From positions 24,004,933 through 24,068,932 of the forward strand of contig CM044959.1 of assembly GCA_024516035.1 (NCBI GenBank): 64,000 bases of DNA, in the 5' to 3' direction. A model generated the notes under the pieces. The model did no database searches and was not told the origin of the DNA. It saw only the letters and a program-made list of their open reading frames with translations. Of the stretch, positions 42,701-51,890 are shown piece after piece; position 1 is the stretch's first letter, and the number at the start of each line of letters is the position of its first letter. This stretch comes from Bactericera cockerelli (Eukaryota > Arthropoda > Insecta > Hemiptera > Triozidae). The position numbers and the translations under genes were made by a program.

Positions 42701-43431
42701 AAGTGAAGTGGCAGAGAATGCCTAAGGCATTAACTTCGCCCCGGATTACAAAACAATTGTATTTAAAAATTAATAATGTTCTTTATTTTTTTGTACATAT
42801 TTCTAAGTTAAAAAAATATTGTTATTAATTTGTTGTTGTTGATTGTTTTGTAAAAAAATAAAGTGTAAATAAATGATATTATTAATTCTTCCATGGGTTA
42901 TAATCCGTCTCGTAAAGAAAAACTATTAAGGGCCACATTATGAAAAAGGATTAAAGTTAATCAAAGCCTGACACGCCCTGAATCGGAGTTTTCAACCAAT
43001 AACAGCGTAATAAAGCCCGAGTTAAGGGATAGTGTCCACTTAGATTAAATCTAATCCTGTTTTACAATTTGGCCCTATTTATTTGTAAATCATACGTTTT
43101 CTTGATGTGATTTACAATCGAAAATGCATCAGACCTTGGTGTATATAACCATAAAGTTGAAAAGCACCACTTTAATATAGTAGAAGATAGATAGCGTCAT
43201 TGCTGTGTATTTGTCCCCAAAAGAAGGATCTATTATCAGCCTTAACTTACTTACTATTGTCTTGTGTTTCAGATCATTTCTGAATACGAGTCCAACAGAA
43301 GTGTGTTCCTGGCGGAGGTGTTCAAGAACTCCAAGCACCTGGAAGACATCACAGGACTCACCAAGCTCTTCAAGGAGACTGAAGAGGCAGAGGGAGATAT
43401 CTGGGACTTTGAACCGCAAGACGAGGATTGA
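30721..43431 (+). CDS. Atg7: Atg7, E1-like enzyme of autophagy, 14 coding exons
   Basis: Coding exons: 30721-30921, 31633-31828, 32286-32396, 33479-33608, 34197-34305, 34864-34973, 35513-35627, 36869-37013, 38641-38790, 39457-39627, 40415-40549, 40861-40976, 42370-42502, 43273-43431. All junctions are GT/AG and phase-matched; the total is 659 aa after discounting one surplus T. Atg7 activates Atg8 and Atg12 with ATP and passes them to Atg3 and Atg10. Visible hallmarks: N-terminal [27 protein letters not shown] and the ATP site GAGTLGCN at 359-366. Further on are [30 protein letters not shown], and catalytic Cys535 in [11 protein letters not shown]. The C-terminal domain holds [11 protein letters not shown] and the acidic end. 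Oddities: exon 1 has T8 (30864-30871) where the protein needs T7, which stops the frame; and an insertion duplicates the exon 7 donor. Confidence 0.93.
31108..31300 (+). repeat. tRNA-derived SINE family A in Atg7 intron 1
   Basis: GTTACCATAGCCAGGTAGGG and GACCTGGTTTTGATCCCTGG are eroded A and B boxes. The tail with GTAATGACCAGTGGTGTCAT matches family A. Confidence 0.65.
32079..32228. mobile_element. piggyBac-type MITE with duplicated 20-bp palindrome, Atg7 intron 2
   Basis: TTAA (32075-32078 and 32229-32232) flanks a perfect inverted end CACTTAGACGACC. The interior carries the perfect palindrome GTGTACCACCGGTGGTACAC twice, at 32150-32169 and 32194-32213. The 150-bp size and TTAA flanks fit a piggyBac MITE. 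Confidence 0.85.
32630..32835 (+). repeat. 5S-derived SINE (family C), 5' truncated, Atg7 intron 3
   Basis: AGTACTTGGATGCATGACCA is the 5S C-box region. It is followed by ACCCAGGCTGGGTAAGGTTA and AGCAAATGAAGGGTAAAACC, the common SINE body. Confidence 0.7.
33750..33925 (+). repeat. tRNA-like SINE in Atg7 intron 4
   Basis: GGTAGCTCAGTGGTTAATCC is a strong tRNA A box and GGTCGCGGGTTCAAAACTC a B box. A body with CAAATTAGCCTCTCATTTGG and an ATT-type tail follows. Confidence 0.7.
35631..35688 (-). mobile_element. 58-bp poly(T)-led insertion at the Atg7 exon 7 donor
   Basis: The 10-bp sequence CTTCCAGGTA occurs at 35621-35630 and again at 35689-35698. Between lie about 17 T residues and 40 unrelated bases. 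Poly(T) plus a direct target duplication is what a short retroposed fragment in reverse orientation leaves. The duplication includes the splice donor. Confidence 0.7.
35806..35954. mobile_element. MITE, ~150 bp, in Atg7 intron 7
   Basis: The ends TACAGTCGGACCTGGATATA and the inverse of TACAGTCAAAGTCGAACATA are imperfect inverted repeats. The interior repeats TCTCTTATATCCAG. A relative lies at 10540 in VARS2. The style matches Tigger-type MITEs, but the family is not certain. Confidence 0.65.
36285..36500 (-). repeat. tRNA-derived SINE family E, reverse orientation, Atg7 intron 7
   Basis: On the minus strand a tRNA-like head with GGTAATCCAGGTAGCATAAG and GTTGGTTCGAATCCCACCC precedes CAGTGCACGAATTTTTCC. 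An ATTATTATT-type tail follows. The same element lies forward at 41025. Confidence 0.75.
37757..38058 (+). repeat. tRNA-derived SINE family A, longest copy, Atg7 intron 8
   Basis: The A box is CACCGTGGCAGAGTGAGTAA and the B box GACCTGGGTTCGATTCCCAG. The body contains ATACCTCGTGAGGAAAAATG and CTGCGCTACCCACAAAAATT. The 3' end TTCACCACAAATAAAATCAT is also seen at 41700. This is the best reference copy of the family in the window. Confidence 0.85.
38290..38515 (-). repeat. tRNA-derived SINE family B, reverse orientation, Atg7 intron 8
   Basis: The right end is the inverse of CCAGCCTCCGTGGCGTAACG. The body is the inverse of the family B copy at 23148. Confidence 0.8.
39119..39329 (+). pseudogene. 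C-terminal module of a mobile-element protein, copy 1 (Atg7 intron 9)
   Basis: One open stretch reads [20 protein letters not shown], then [38 protein letters not shown] and TSIFYL before a stop. I know this pattern from C-termini of reverse-transcriptase-bearing repeat proteins in animal genomes. A diverged copy is at 45790-46161. The element class cannot be decided from this alone. Confidence 0.55.
39705..39736. repeat. Perfect 13-bp hairpin in Atg7 intron 10
   Basis: CATGAATCCACAT at 39705-39717 pairs with ATGTGGATTCATG at 39724-39736 across a six-base loop. Confidence 0.85.
39868..40105. repeat. Cluster of CCGAACTGCGGTCA motifs, both orientations
   Basis: Variants CCGATCTGCGGTCA, CCGAGCTGGGGTCA, CCGAACTGCGGTCA and CCGAACTGTGGT occur forward, then TGACCGCAGATTGG and TGACCGCAGTTCGG in reverse. 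They lie in about 220 bases, nested in sequence related to 24180-24570. Confidence 0.7.
40245..40382 (+). repeat. tRNA-derived SINE family D in Atg7 intron 10
   Basis: GTAGCTCGATCAATAAGACG and TATGTGGTTCAAGTCC are the A and B boxes. GTAGTTTGATTAATTGTGAT follows. Confidence 0.6.
41025..41215 (+). repeat. tRNA-derived SINE family E in Atg7 intron 12
   Basis: It matches the inverse of 36285-36500, including GTTGGTTCGAATCCCACCC and GGTGGTTACCTTCCACT, with an ATTATTATT tail. The head is partly lost. Confidence 0.75.
41428..41700 (+). repeat. tRNA-derived SINE family A in Atg7 intron 12
   Basis: AGTCACCGTGGGCGCGTGGT and GTGTTCGATTCCCAGAAG mark the head. The end TTCACCACAATGAAATCATA matches the copy at 37757. 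Confidence 0.75.
41888..42030 (+). repeat. tRNA-derived SINE family D in Atg7 intron 12
   Basis: CAGTAGCTTGATCGTTAAGG and GTCGGTGGTTCAGTCCC mark the head. AACGAGTTTGAGTAATACC and a TGTTGTTGT tail follow. Confidence 0.65.
42929..43076. mobile_element. MITE with ~33-bp inverted ends, Atg7 intron 13
   Basis: AGGGCCACATTATGAAAAAG at the left pairs with the inverse of AGGGCCAAATTGTAAAACAG at the right, continuing into GATTA words. The element is 148 bp. The target duplication is not clear. Confidence 0.7.
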
Positions 43432-43474
43432 AGAGTTCGAAACCCGAAGCTGACAAATAGTTGTATTGAAAATT

Positions 43475-43580
43475 AGATTACGCTGGTGGGGCAGCAGACC
43501 TGTATCTTGAAGGTAGGTGGTTCAAATACCAAGCATCGGAATTATTACCGAGTTCATGTTTTGAGTAATGGTAACAACAC
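43475..43580 (+). repeat. Family D SINE remnant in the Atg7 3' UTR
   Basis: GTAGGTGGTTCAAATACC is a weak B box, followed by GAGTTCATGTTTTGAGTAAT as in the other family D tails. Confidence 0.45.
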
Positions 43581-43786
43581 AATCAAAAAAGTCACAAATA
43601 TTTGTAAAGCAAACATTCCGGTGGCGGTGATCTCTTGTTGACCAAGCACCTGATGACCCAGCACCTGAATAATAATTATTGGAGTCATCCTCTAAAGCTA
43701 AAGAGTCAAAAGTATCATTGGACGGAAAATCAGAAACCTGTAAAATCAACTCTAAATGTCTTTGTGATCTTTTTCCATGGCTACTA

Positions 43787-43792
43787 AATAAA
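43787..43792 (+). terminator. Polyadenylation signal AATAAA of Atg7
   Basis: The canonical hexamer lies about 355 bases after the stop codon. Confidence 0.5.
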
Positions 43793-44132
43793 GAATGTTG
43801 TTCAACACCTAAACCACTCTTACACTCATACTATACCAACCTTGTTTTATAAACTATGTATGTATCTGAGTGAAGTGCAGTGGGACTAATATATATATAT
43901 ATATTTTTTTTTTTTTAAGATGAGTGTTTCACAGCCGTTTTTATTTCGAAGCCATGAAACAGGAGCTACTGTTGACGCTTGTGGTCTGTGTTGTAGCCTA
44001 CCCATCCGTAGTATGACTCCCCTCTGATGGGCCAGAAGTGACACAATACTTCCCAAATAGGTGCTGGGTCAATACGAGCGTACCGGAAGGTATCCCTTAT
44101 AAACAATTGTAACCAAATTACGAATACAAATT

Positions 44133-44213
44133 TTTGTCGGCACGGGGGATCGAACCCGGGACATTCCGCATGGCAAGCGAGTGCTTAACCACTGAGCTAA
44201 TCGCACGCTATAG
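44133..44213 (-). repeat. tRNA-like sequence, Gly-GCC-like SINE head
   Basis: On the minus strand GATTAGCTCAGTGGTTAAGC and GTCCCGGGTTCGATCCCCCG are excellent A and B boxes, with CTTGCCATG in the anticodon position. The acceptor ends do not pair well, so it is more likely a SINE head than a working tRNA gene. Confidence 0.55.
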
Positions 44214-44949
44214 TATGGAAAGTATGGAAATTGGGTTCAGTTCTCAGATGACCCATGGAATTTCATTGTGGAACTTACCATAGAAGGACATGTCGAGATT
44301 TGCTTCATCAGTTAACCCGTTCAGAGGTATCGTCTTTATCAAAGCCACTATAAACACAAAACCCGAAAAGCATTAGTATCATTAGATCCCGATGGTTTGG
44401 CATTGGGAGCTCCCCCCACATCAGATAAGACATCACTCTCACCTCCTCACTGAGGTAGCGACACGACGGGGTGGTAACAAGGGGAAGGCAAGCAATGTTT
44501 TCCCTCGGAGTATTAACCACACCCTTACATTTCTCTGCGACCTCCAACCAAGTTTTTATTTCAATTTTGAGTTATGACTCGGAGTATGAAACATTCTTTT
44601 ACTTTTAATGTTCCAATCCAAAGGCTGTTATCGCCGACCCTTTCATTGCCAATGTTCATTTTTCTAATTAAATTATTTCACGAAGTTATTTTCTATAGTC
44701 TGAAGAAAATCAGCAATTCGAAGTGTGATTGTGGGCGTAGAATTTTTTTGTCCTTGGTGTTCTTTCACGTACAAAGCGTGAGACGAGAAGAGAGTGATTG
44801 AGCCCTGTGACGTCAAGTCCTGGGCAGTAAGACAGATGTGTGGACAAGCCCTGGGCATTAATACAGATGTAACCATAACTCCCCGACAATAGATAGGACA
44901 ACACATTAAAATTTACTTTAAACTTATTAATTGATTTAAATTTACTGTA

Positions 44950-45208
44950 GCCAGCGTCGATGGCATGTTGAATACACCGGTTCCCTTCAGAATACCGAAG
45001 TTAAGCGACATCCAGCGAGGTTAAGACTTGGATGGGTGACCATTCAAATTCTAATTCTCGTGACGCTGGCTTTTCCCGGCCCCACTCAGGCTGGGTGAGG
45101 TCAATGTGAGTAGCAGGTTTGTGAGTTTCCTGCGAATGGAGGGTAAAACCCCCGTCGTGATATGACCATGGCAGTTGAAAGCGACGTTAAACCCCACTTA
45201 AAAAAAAA
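44950..45208 (+). repeat. 5S rRNA-derived SINE (SINE3 type), near full length
   Basis: Positions 44950-45070 align along the whole of an insect 5S rRNA: GCCAGCGTCGATGGCATGTT at the start, ACCGAAGTTAAGCGACATCC (A box), GACTTGGATGGGTGACC (C box) and GTGACGCTGGC at the end. The common SINE body and AGTTGAAAGCGACGTTAAAC follow, ending in poly(A). A working 5S gene would lack this body, so it is a SINE with an internal pol III promoter of 5S type. Confidence 0.88.
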
Positions 45209-45789
45209 AAAAATTTTTTACTGTGTTCGACTTATTTCATATTATGTAAATAATATTTTTTTCCGTCTTTCTCTTGATATTTATTATTCTACTTGTAAAC
45301 GCTCAAAATTTAAAGTTCCTCTTAAATACTGATAACTCATATTAAAATCGCCTTTGTTATTTACGTTACCAATACATGAAAACAGAAAAGCCAATAAACT
45401 CTCAAAAATCTATTGAAAGAAAGGGCATCTCGTGAAAAACATTGGGGTAACATTTCGAGCACCCTAGTTATTATAAATTACCCCTCAGAATTATTGCAAA
45501 ACCATCAGCGCTTTTACTATGATTTAAGGTGACGATAATTTTTAATAGCTTTTATTGCCCAATACAGAGTGAGAGAAAAAAAGAAGAAGAAAGAGCGTTA
45601 TTTATGTATGGATAACAGTGGAGATTGCGCCATAGTGAAATATTGAATGAATTTTTTGTCGGGTCAAGGTTTGTCGCGCTTCAAGCCGCGATTTCGTTAA
45701 GGCAACATAGCGTAAAGCTCTTCGATTGAAGGAAACTCTAGACTTTTGGAGACCTTGCTACATGTTGCTATGCTATATTAAAGCATAAT

Positions 45790-46161
45790 TCAGCACGAAG
45801 ATACTCACTAGTGTGGGATGCCACATGTGTAGATTCCCTCGCAAAAAGCAACGTTAATAACAGTTTTACACCAGGTTACGCATCAGAGACTGCAGCTAAG
45901 AAAAAAACACGACAGATATACTGACATCAAAACTGCACATCATTTCGTGGCATTTGCTGTTGAAACTGTTGGGCCATGGGCAGATGAGACTGTAAAGTTC
46001 ATCGATAAAGTTGGTAATTGTTAAAAAAAAGAAACAGGAGACAGTCGAATGAAGAACTTCCTAATACAAAAAATTTATCTCGCCATACAGAGAGGAAATA
46101 GTGCGTGTGTCTTGGGTACCATTCCAAGTGGTGTGAAGTTGGAGGAAATATTTTATTTGTA
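45790..46161 (+). pseudogene. C-terminal module of a mobile-element protein, copy 2 (decayed)
   Basis: Frame-broken pieces read LVWDATCVDSLAKSN, HHFVAFAVETVGPWADETVK, TGDSRMKNFLIQKIYLAIQR and GNSACVLGTIPSG, ending EEIFYL and a stop. They match 39119-39329 in order, and the upstream VWDATC block is an additional conserved part. At least one frameshift and one internal stop are present. Confidence 0.6.
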
Positions 46162-46860
46162 AATTGGACATTAGTGATCGATCATTAAGAGACATTTTAC
46201 ATGCAAAGCTTAAATTTCATCCGACTACGAATAAACGCCTCTCGAACTCTTGCAGTATGGGCTGGAGCACGCACTGTGTAGGAAGGTCAGGGTCCTGAAG
46301 GACTTGAGTTTGAGTATCTGATCTCGGATCCACTCAAGAAAGGCAAATTGCCACGTCTACTTATTATTGGCGACGAAAAGGTGACTCTTTATTCTCTTTT
46401 TTTCCTCAGAAGTTAGACTTAGCTTATAAGAGATGTATTGTTTGTAATATCATTATTGTACAAATAAATAAAAGTATTCAATTCAATTCAATTCTTCTGA
46501 TTTAACAAATGTATCGTAAATGAAAACTTTGTGCTCTATATTCCATAAAGCATGATGAGTGATGACGAATTATGACTGATGAATGATTTGAAATAGGCTA
46601 ACTAATAAATGGCAACACTCACTTTTTTGTACGAACTGTTAGCTCCTCCTGCAGCACCCTGTATAATAATTCATAATGTTCTAGAGGTGACTGACAAAGT
46701 TGGAGAGAGCTCTTATGTTTTATTTATTATAATTAAATGACATTTTGTATTGGTTTTATTACGCGTTTTTTATGGTGGTACTGGTATATAGACGTACGTT
46801 TTTTTTTTACTATATCTGACATTATTATTATTATTCCATTACCCCCTAGCATAGTCATTT

Positions 46861-46892
46861 TACTTTCTATTACCTATGGGATATAGAAAGTA
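46861..46892. repeat. Hairpin TACTTTCTAT/ATAGAAAGTA
   Basis: This perfect 10-bp stem with a 12-base loop is similar in sequence to the terminal hairpin of the Helentron-like elements (TACTTTCCTTAT). It may be the end of a related family. Confidence 0.55.
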
Positions 46893-47267
46893 TTGTTTTT
46901 GGTCGTTTTCTTCGAAATTGAGCTGATAATTTTTGTTGCCAATTTAATTTTTCTAACGAATTATTTTTGTGATATTTTTTTGCAAATTATTACTTGTTCT
47001 ATTTAAAATCTAGAAAAGGCTAAATTTTAGTTCCGTTCAATTTCATAATCCCTAAAATCAAGCAAAACGCAAATTTTGCAATACCAAGAAAACACAGCGA
47101 GCGTGCTATATTTTAAGTTACAATAACTCCATACATTTGGGTTTTATTTATATGATTTTATGTTGTATATTAAAATTTCTCATGACATTGTTTGTTTTGT
47201 ATTGCTAATTTTTGTTTGCATTTTCTCTATTATATGCATTTTTATACCCAATATATTATTCTGATGA

Positions 47268-48770
47268 AAATTTAGTACCCACATACAAATGCTTGATTAT
47301 TTCTCCGTACCATGAAATTTTCAGTCGCGCTTATGTTGGTAATAATTTTTTCATACAGGGTGGTCCAGAATTTTAGATTTTTTTTTGCCAATTTTCAAAT
47401 GAGAACCCCTAATTGTTGTGTCATTCTATTATAGATTCGTACATTTCGCGAGATTACGATTTCGCCAAACTTGCTAATTTGAAGGAATATTCGAAAACCA
47501 TTTACTTTTTTTTAATGTGTCTTTTATGTAAGACAGATACCTACAGAGAGAAAAGAAATGAATCTGTTGGTAAGAGAGAGAGGGGATATTAGAGAAAGAG
47601 AGAGAGGATATTACAGAGAGAAAGAGGAGAAGGAGTGAGGAGAAAGAGAAAGGAATCGAAATAAGAGTTAGATGAGGTAAGAGTTAGATGAGGCAAAGAG
47701 GATGAGAGAGAAAGTGTTGGAGGATAGGAGAGAGAAAGAATTGGAAGATAGGAGAGAGAGAGAATTGGAGGATAAGAGAGAGAGAGAGAATTGGAGGAAT
47801 AGAGAGGGGAGAGAAAGAGGGGTGATATTTATACACACGCATTAGCAGAACAAACAAATCATTATGCAATGTGTAGCTTATCCCTGTGTCAATATGTCTC
47901 TCCCTTCTCTCCCCCTCGCAGTCTTCTGATTAGGCTGTTGAAACTCCCAAGTGATTGGTGAGATTCCTTTCCCACTCAAAAGAATTGGAGAAAATTTTCT
48001 TGTTCCTCTGAAAAAAAATAAGTATAACCCAATTATTTATTTGAATTCGAAAATATAGTACCCGACATACAAAGCCTTGACTTAACTCCGTACCAAAAGT
48101 TATAGTGAGCGTTATTTGGTAATCATTTTCAAGCGTGGTCCAGGAATTTTTAGATTTTTTTTTGCCAAATCTTTAAATGAGAACCCAATTCTTGCGTCAT
48201 TCCGATATAGGACGCCGTACCATTTTCGTCGAGATTACGAGTTTCTCCAAACATTGCCTAATTTGAAAAAATATTCGGAAAACATTTCACATTTCTAAGG
48301 CTTTATGTAAGAAAAAGATCTCTAAGTTAGGGGAGTAAAAAATTCAATCTAGTTCGTAAAAAAAGGATATCTCAATAAGAGGAGGAAGGGATACAAAAAT
48401 AATCTCATGAAATAAGTAAAAAAAGAATCGAAATAAGTTAGAGAGGTAAGGAAATTAATGAGTCAAAGAGATGAAAGAAGAAATAGTTGGGGGCAGGGAC
48501 CCAAAAAATTCAATATAAGATAAGAATTGAATAAAAAAAAGAATCTCAATAAGTAGGGGGGAGAGACCAAAATGATATTATACACACCAATTAAGAAAAA
48601 CAAATCATAAAGTGTGTCTAATCCCCAGTTGTCCAGAACTGTCTCTCCTTAGTCTCCCCTTCGCAGTCTTCTGATTAGGTTTAGCTAACGTACCAAATGA
48701 TTGGTGAGATTTACTTTCTAAACGAATTGAGAAATTTTTCTCGTTGTCCTCGAAAAAAAAAATGTTTATA
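47268..48770. repeat. Diverged tandem segmental duplication
   Basis: Copy 1 (about 47268-48032) and copy 2 (about 48055-48770) share, in order, AGTACCC, TGGTCCAG, TTAGATTTTTTTTTGCCAA, AATGAGAACCC, GAGATTACGA, AATCGAAATAAG, CGCAGTCTTCTGATTAGG and TGATTGGTGAGATT. Copy 1 has GAGA-rich low-complexity sequence at 47560-47820. The copies differ mostly by small insertions and deletions. Confidence 0.75.
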
Positions 48771-49894
48771 GCAACGGCTTGGAGTCATTTCATTTGCAAT
48801 TGAGCGAAATCTATGACATTGACTCTAGTAGGGGACACAAGAGAAGGGGATGTAGACACGAAAATACACAAGGTGTAGATGATGAGATTGTTGTGGTGTT
48901 TTATGTGCGTGTAGGTTGAAGGGTTGTGGTGATCGTTTGTGTACTTTTGATGTCTACCTTGTGTTACTAGCGTCATACTCGACGCGCTCTAGAGGTGATT
49001 CGATTGCCCAAAATCATCCGCGCAATTCCGCGATCGACTGGTTGGGCAGCCTCGCTCTAGACCCTCTGGGTCTAGGGTATAGGGTGCTCCGTTGTGACCC
49101 CCTACTTGGACTGAACTAGGTTCTGCCCGTAAAATTAAGGCAAAAATACATGGAAAGCTCTTGAGATCCAATTTATTTTTAATTTCGTGTTAAGTAAAAG
49201 TTATTAATGGATAGGTTTAGAGTTGAATCATTTCTGCACCCTGATCTGTGATTTTAAATAAATCAACTTTTATTTATAAAGTAGAATCTCGCTAATTCGA
49301 AATCCCGATAGGTCGAAAATACCGTTGACTCGAAAGATATCTTCGCCCTTGTTGAACTTTGTTCCTTTCCTATTTGAAAAGCACCGCTGGTAGCTCACTA
49401 CAGTTTATAACCATGTGCTTCTTTTGTTTAACAATTTTCCGTGTTTCTTGGCGTCATTCAATATTTTGTGAATATCCTCAAGGATATGCGTTCCTAAAAC
49501 AATATTTGCGTTCTTGTGATATTACTCCGTACGAGAAAGCACTTGACAGGTTGTTTGCCATACCTATTAGAATAGCTGCTCTTGTTTGGAAAGAGCAGGA
49601 ATAACAGTCTGATGTGAAGTATCATGTAGTGTAAGAGAAAACTAGAAAAGGTTGAGCTTGCTCTGGAACTAGAAATACAGAACTTGGATACAAAACATCA
49701 TCAAATTTATCCAATTTTCTGTGACCCTAAGAGAGGTCAGATACTTGTCTCCCGCTGGTGTAGCGAAAGAATTGTATGGACCCCAAACTCCTTCCATGTC
49801 TAATGATTTGATATGGGATGATCGTATAAGGCTTCAGGACGGAGGTTTTACCCTCCATTTGCCGGTCATTTCACCAGCTACTCAAACTAACCTC

Positions 49895-50008
49895 GCCAGC
49901 GTCAATGGCGCGTTGAATGCTCCGGTTCTCGTAGGATTCCTGCGCATGGAGGGTAACACCCCCTCGTGATATGACCATACAGTTGAAAGCGACGTTAAAC
50001 CAATAAAA
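49895..50008 (+). repeat. 5S-derived SINE, internally deleted
   Basis: The 5S-type start GCCAGCGTCAATGGCGCGTT joins directly to CTGCGCATGGAGGGTAACAC and GTTGAAAGCGACGTTAAACC. Most of the body has been lost. A short reverse body fragment precedes it (49845-49894). Confidence 0.7.
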
Positions 50009-51133
50009 AACTAACCTCACCAAACCTGAGTTGGACGGAGAAACCAAATTGACGTATGTATATCAAAGAGTAAGGAGATAGAGGTAGATATGGTCTAGCC
50101 TCTGGTATTTTTAGTTCAAAGTCTTAGGGGACATCTTACCTTCCAAAAGTATTAAAAAATATCGTTGATAAACATTTTCTTTTACATTGTTTACCTACTA
50201 TGAGTTCGAGACAAAAAAAAAACTATTTTAAGAAATGAAACTACCCCACAAAACAAGAGGACTGTATTCCCATTGTGTGGGGTAGTCGCATTAAATATAT
50301 GTTACCTATTATTTACAATTATTAATGCAAATAAATTCCAACATTGCTGATCATCTAATTAGCGCTAGTCAGATATTTTTTTATGTGAATTTGATGGATG
50401 ACATACTTAGTGGTAGTAATCTGTTAAGTACCTAATATTCACTGAAAGAACAACATGTCTCACCAACATTTAGCTATTGTTGCCCCATTGAAAGAATCAG
50501 ACTTGTTTCTGACAGCCCTTCGGTGGATAAATTATTCATGAAAATGTGCATTGCTAAAAGCATGTACAATAAGTACCTACATAAAGAACACATGGGATAT
50601 ACGTGAACAATGACTTCTGCTACAAAAAAGTATTTGTAATTACTTAGCTCTGTTTGAACAAGACCCATACAAAACAATTTGCCCTCACAGCCGGCCTTAG
50701 AACAAAGGCAAATATAGACGGATATGAAAAATACAAGTGCAAATAGAAAATTGAATTGAAAAACCAGTGTTGTGGTTGCAATTCCTCTAAGGGGCTCAGA
50801 AACTTGTCTTATAAATTGGTTAAAAAGTGAGTAACGAATATTTTTTAGTGATTAGTGAAAGAAAGGCACTAGGTAGGTTTGTTATAACTATATGGTATTT
50901 TCCTTTACCAACCTGTAAATTGGTATTCAGCTATTCAGGGTGAACCACAAAAAATTAACACCAGCTACAGCTTACATAATGATGATATAAAATTTCTGAA
51001 ATATGTAGAATTTTTGTCAACAGGGAGGATAATATTATTTATTATTCTCTAGTTAATAGACAAAATAAATAATTCAATTGATGAATTTAAAAAAAATAAT
51101 ATATTATTTCGCAAACATTTGCCAGAAATCTTC

Positions 51134-51205
51134 ACCTCACTGGACGTTGCTTAACTTCGGTGATCCTACGATAACAGGTGCACTCAACGCGCCATCGAAG
51201 CTGGC
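51134..51205 (-). repeat. 5S-derived SINE head, reverse orientation
   Basis: On the minus strand, GCCAGCTTCGATGGCGCGTT followed by ACCGAAGTTAAGCAACGTCC matches the first half of the 5S-like head; the body is absent. Confidence 0.75.
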
Positions 51206-51494
51206 ATGCATGATTTTATTTTGTTCAACAAAATAGTCTTTCTGTTTTTTCATTTTCAAATGTAGAGGCCACCACTGGCTGTTATGGACGCTAAATTTTG
51301 AATGAAAAAATAATATTTAATCCCAGATGAGGGCAGAATAAGAATAAGGGAGGAACTTGATGAATAATAGAAGTATGTACTATCTCTTCCTCCCTATAGT
51401 AGGTAGATCTTACTCGTAACATTGTCTATCACTATCTTCTCATCCATGCGCGGATATAGCCCTCTTGTACTGGGGGGCACAATCGCACAATATA

Positions 51495-51890
51495 CCTAAC
51501 TAGCGGGTTGCCCCCGCCGCTTCGCAAGCCACATACACACACACACACACAAACACACCCACAAAGACACGCACGCACACACATACACACACAAATGTCA
51601 ATATCTCAAGAATGGCTCATCAGAATTTCCTGATCAATATGTCAAATGAAGACTCCAACCCTTGCAAAAACATTCTTGCTTTGAGTTGATAGTTCCTCAC
51701 GACATATTTCGAGAAAAAATGTCATTCAGGTCAAAAAACGTAAATACTTTTTGTTTACCTCAGCTCAAGACCGGCTCATCAGAATTTCGTGATTGATATC
51801 TCAAATGAAAACTTGAACCCTTGCTTAAAAATTTCTCTTTTTGAGTTGATACGCCGCCGCCGTGGTGCCGTCACGACAAATTTTGAGAAA
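51495..51890 (+). repeat. ACTAGCGGG-type repeat with two internal ~170-bp units
   Basis: It starts CTAGCGGGTTGCCCCCGCCG, as at 56681. An ACAC microsatellite (51533-51595) follows. Then come two diverged units containing GGCTCATCAGAATTTC.TGAT, CAAATGAA.ACT..AACCCTTGC and TTTGAGTTGATA. The second unit is cut by the Helentron-like element at about 51890 and resumes at 52519. Confidence 0.65.

Noticed and set aside
44133..44213. Possible functional tRNA-Gly gene (minus strand)
   Set aside because: A and B boxes are good but the acceptor stem does not pair and no terminator T-run is seen in the right place; called a SINE head.
44950..45070. Functional 5S rRNA gene
   Set aside because: The match is full length, but it continues into the SINE body seen in other copies instead of ending in a T-run terminator.
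51533..51595. CRISPR-like or regulatory meaning of the ACAC tract
   Set aside because: It is a simple microsatellite within an insect interspersed repeat.
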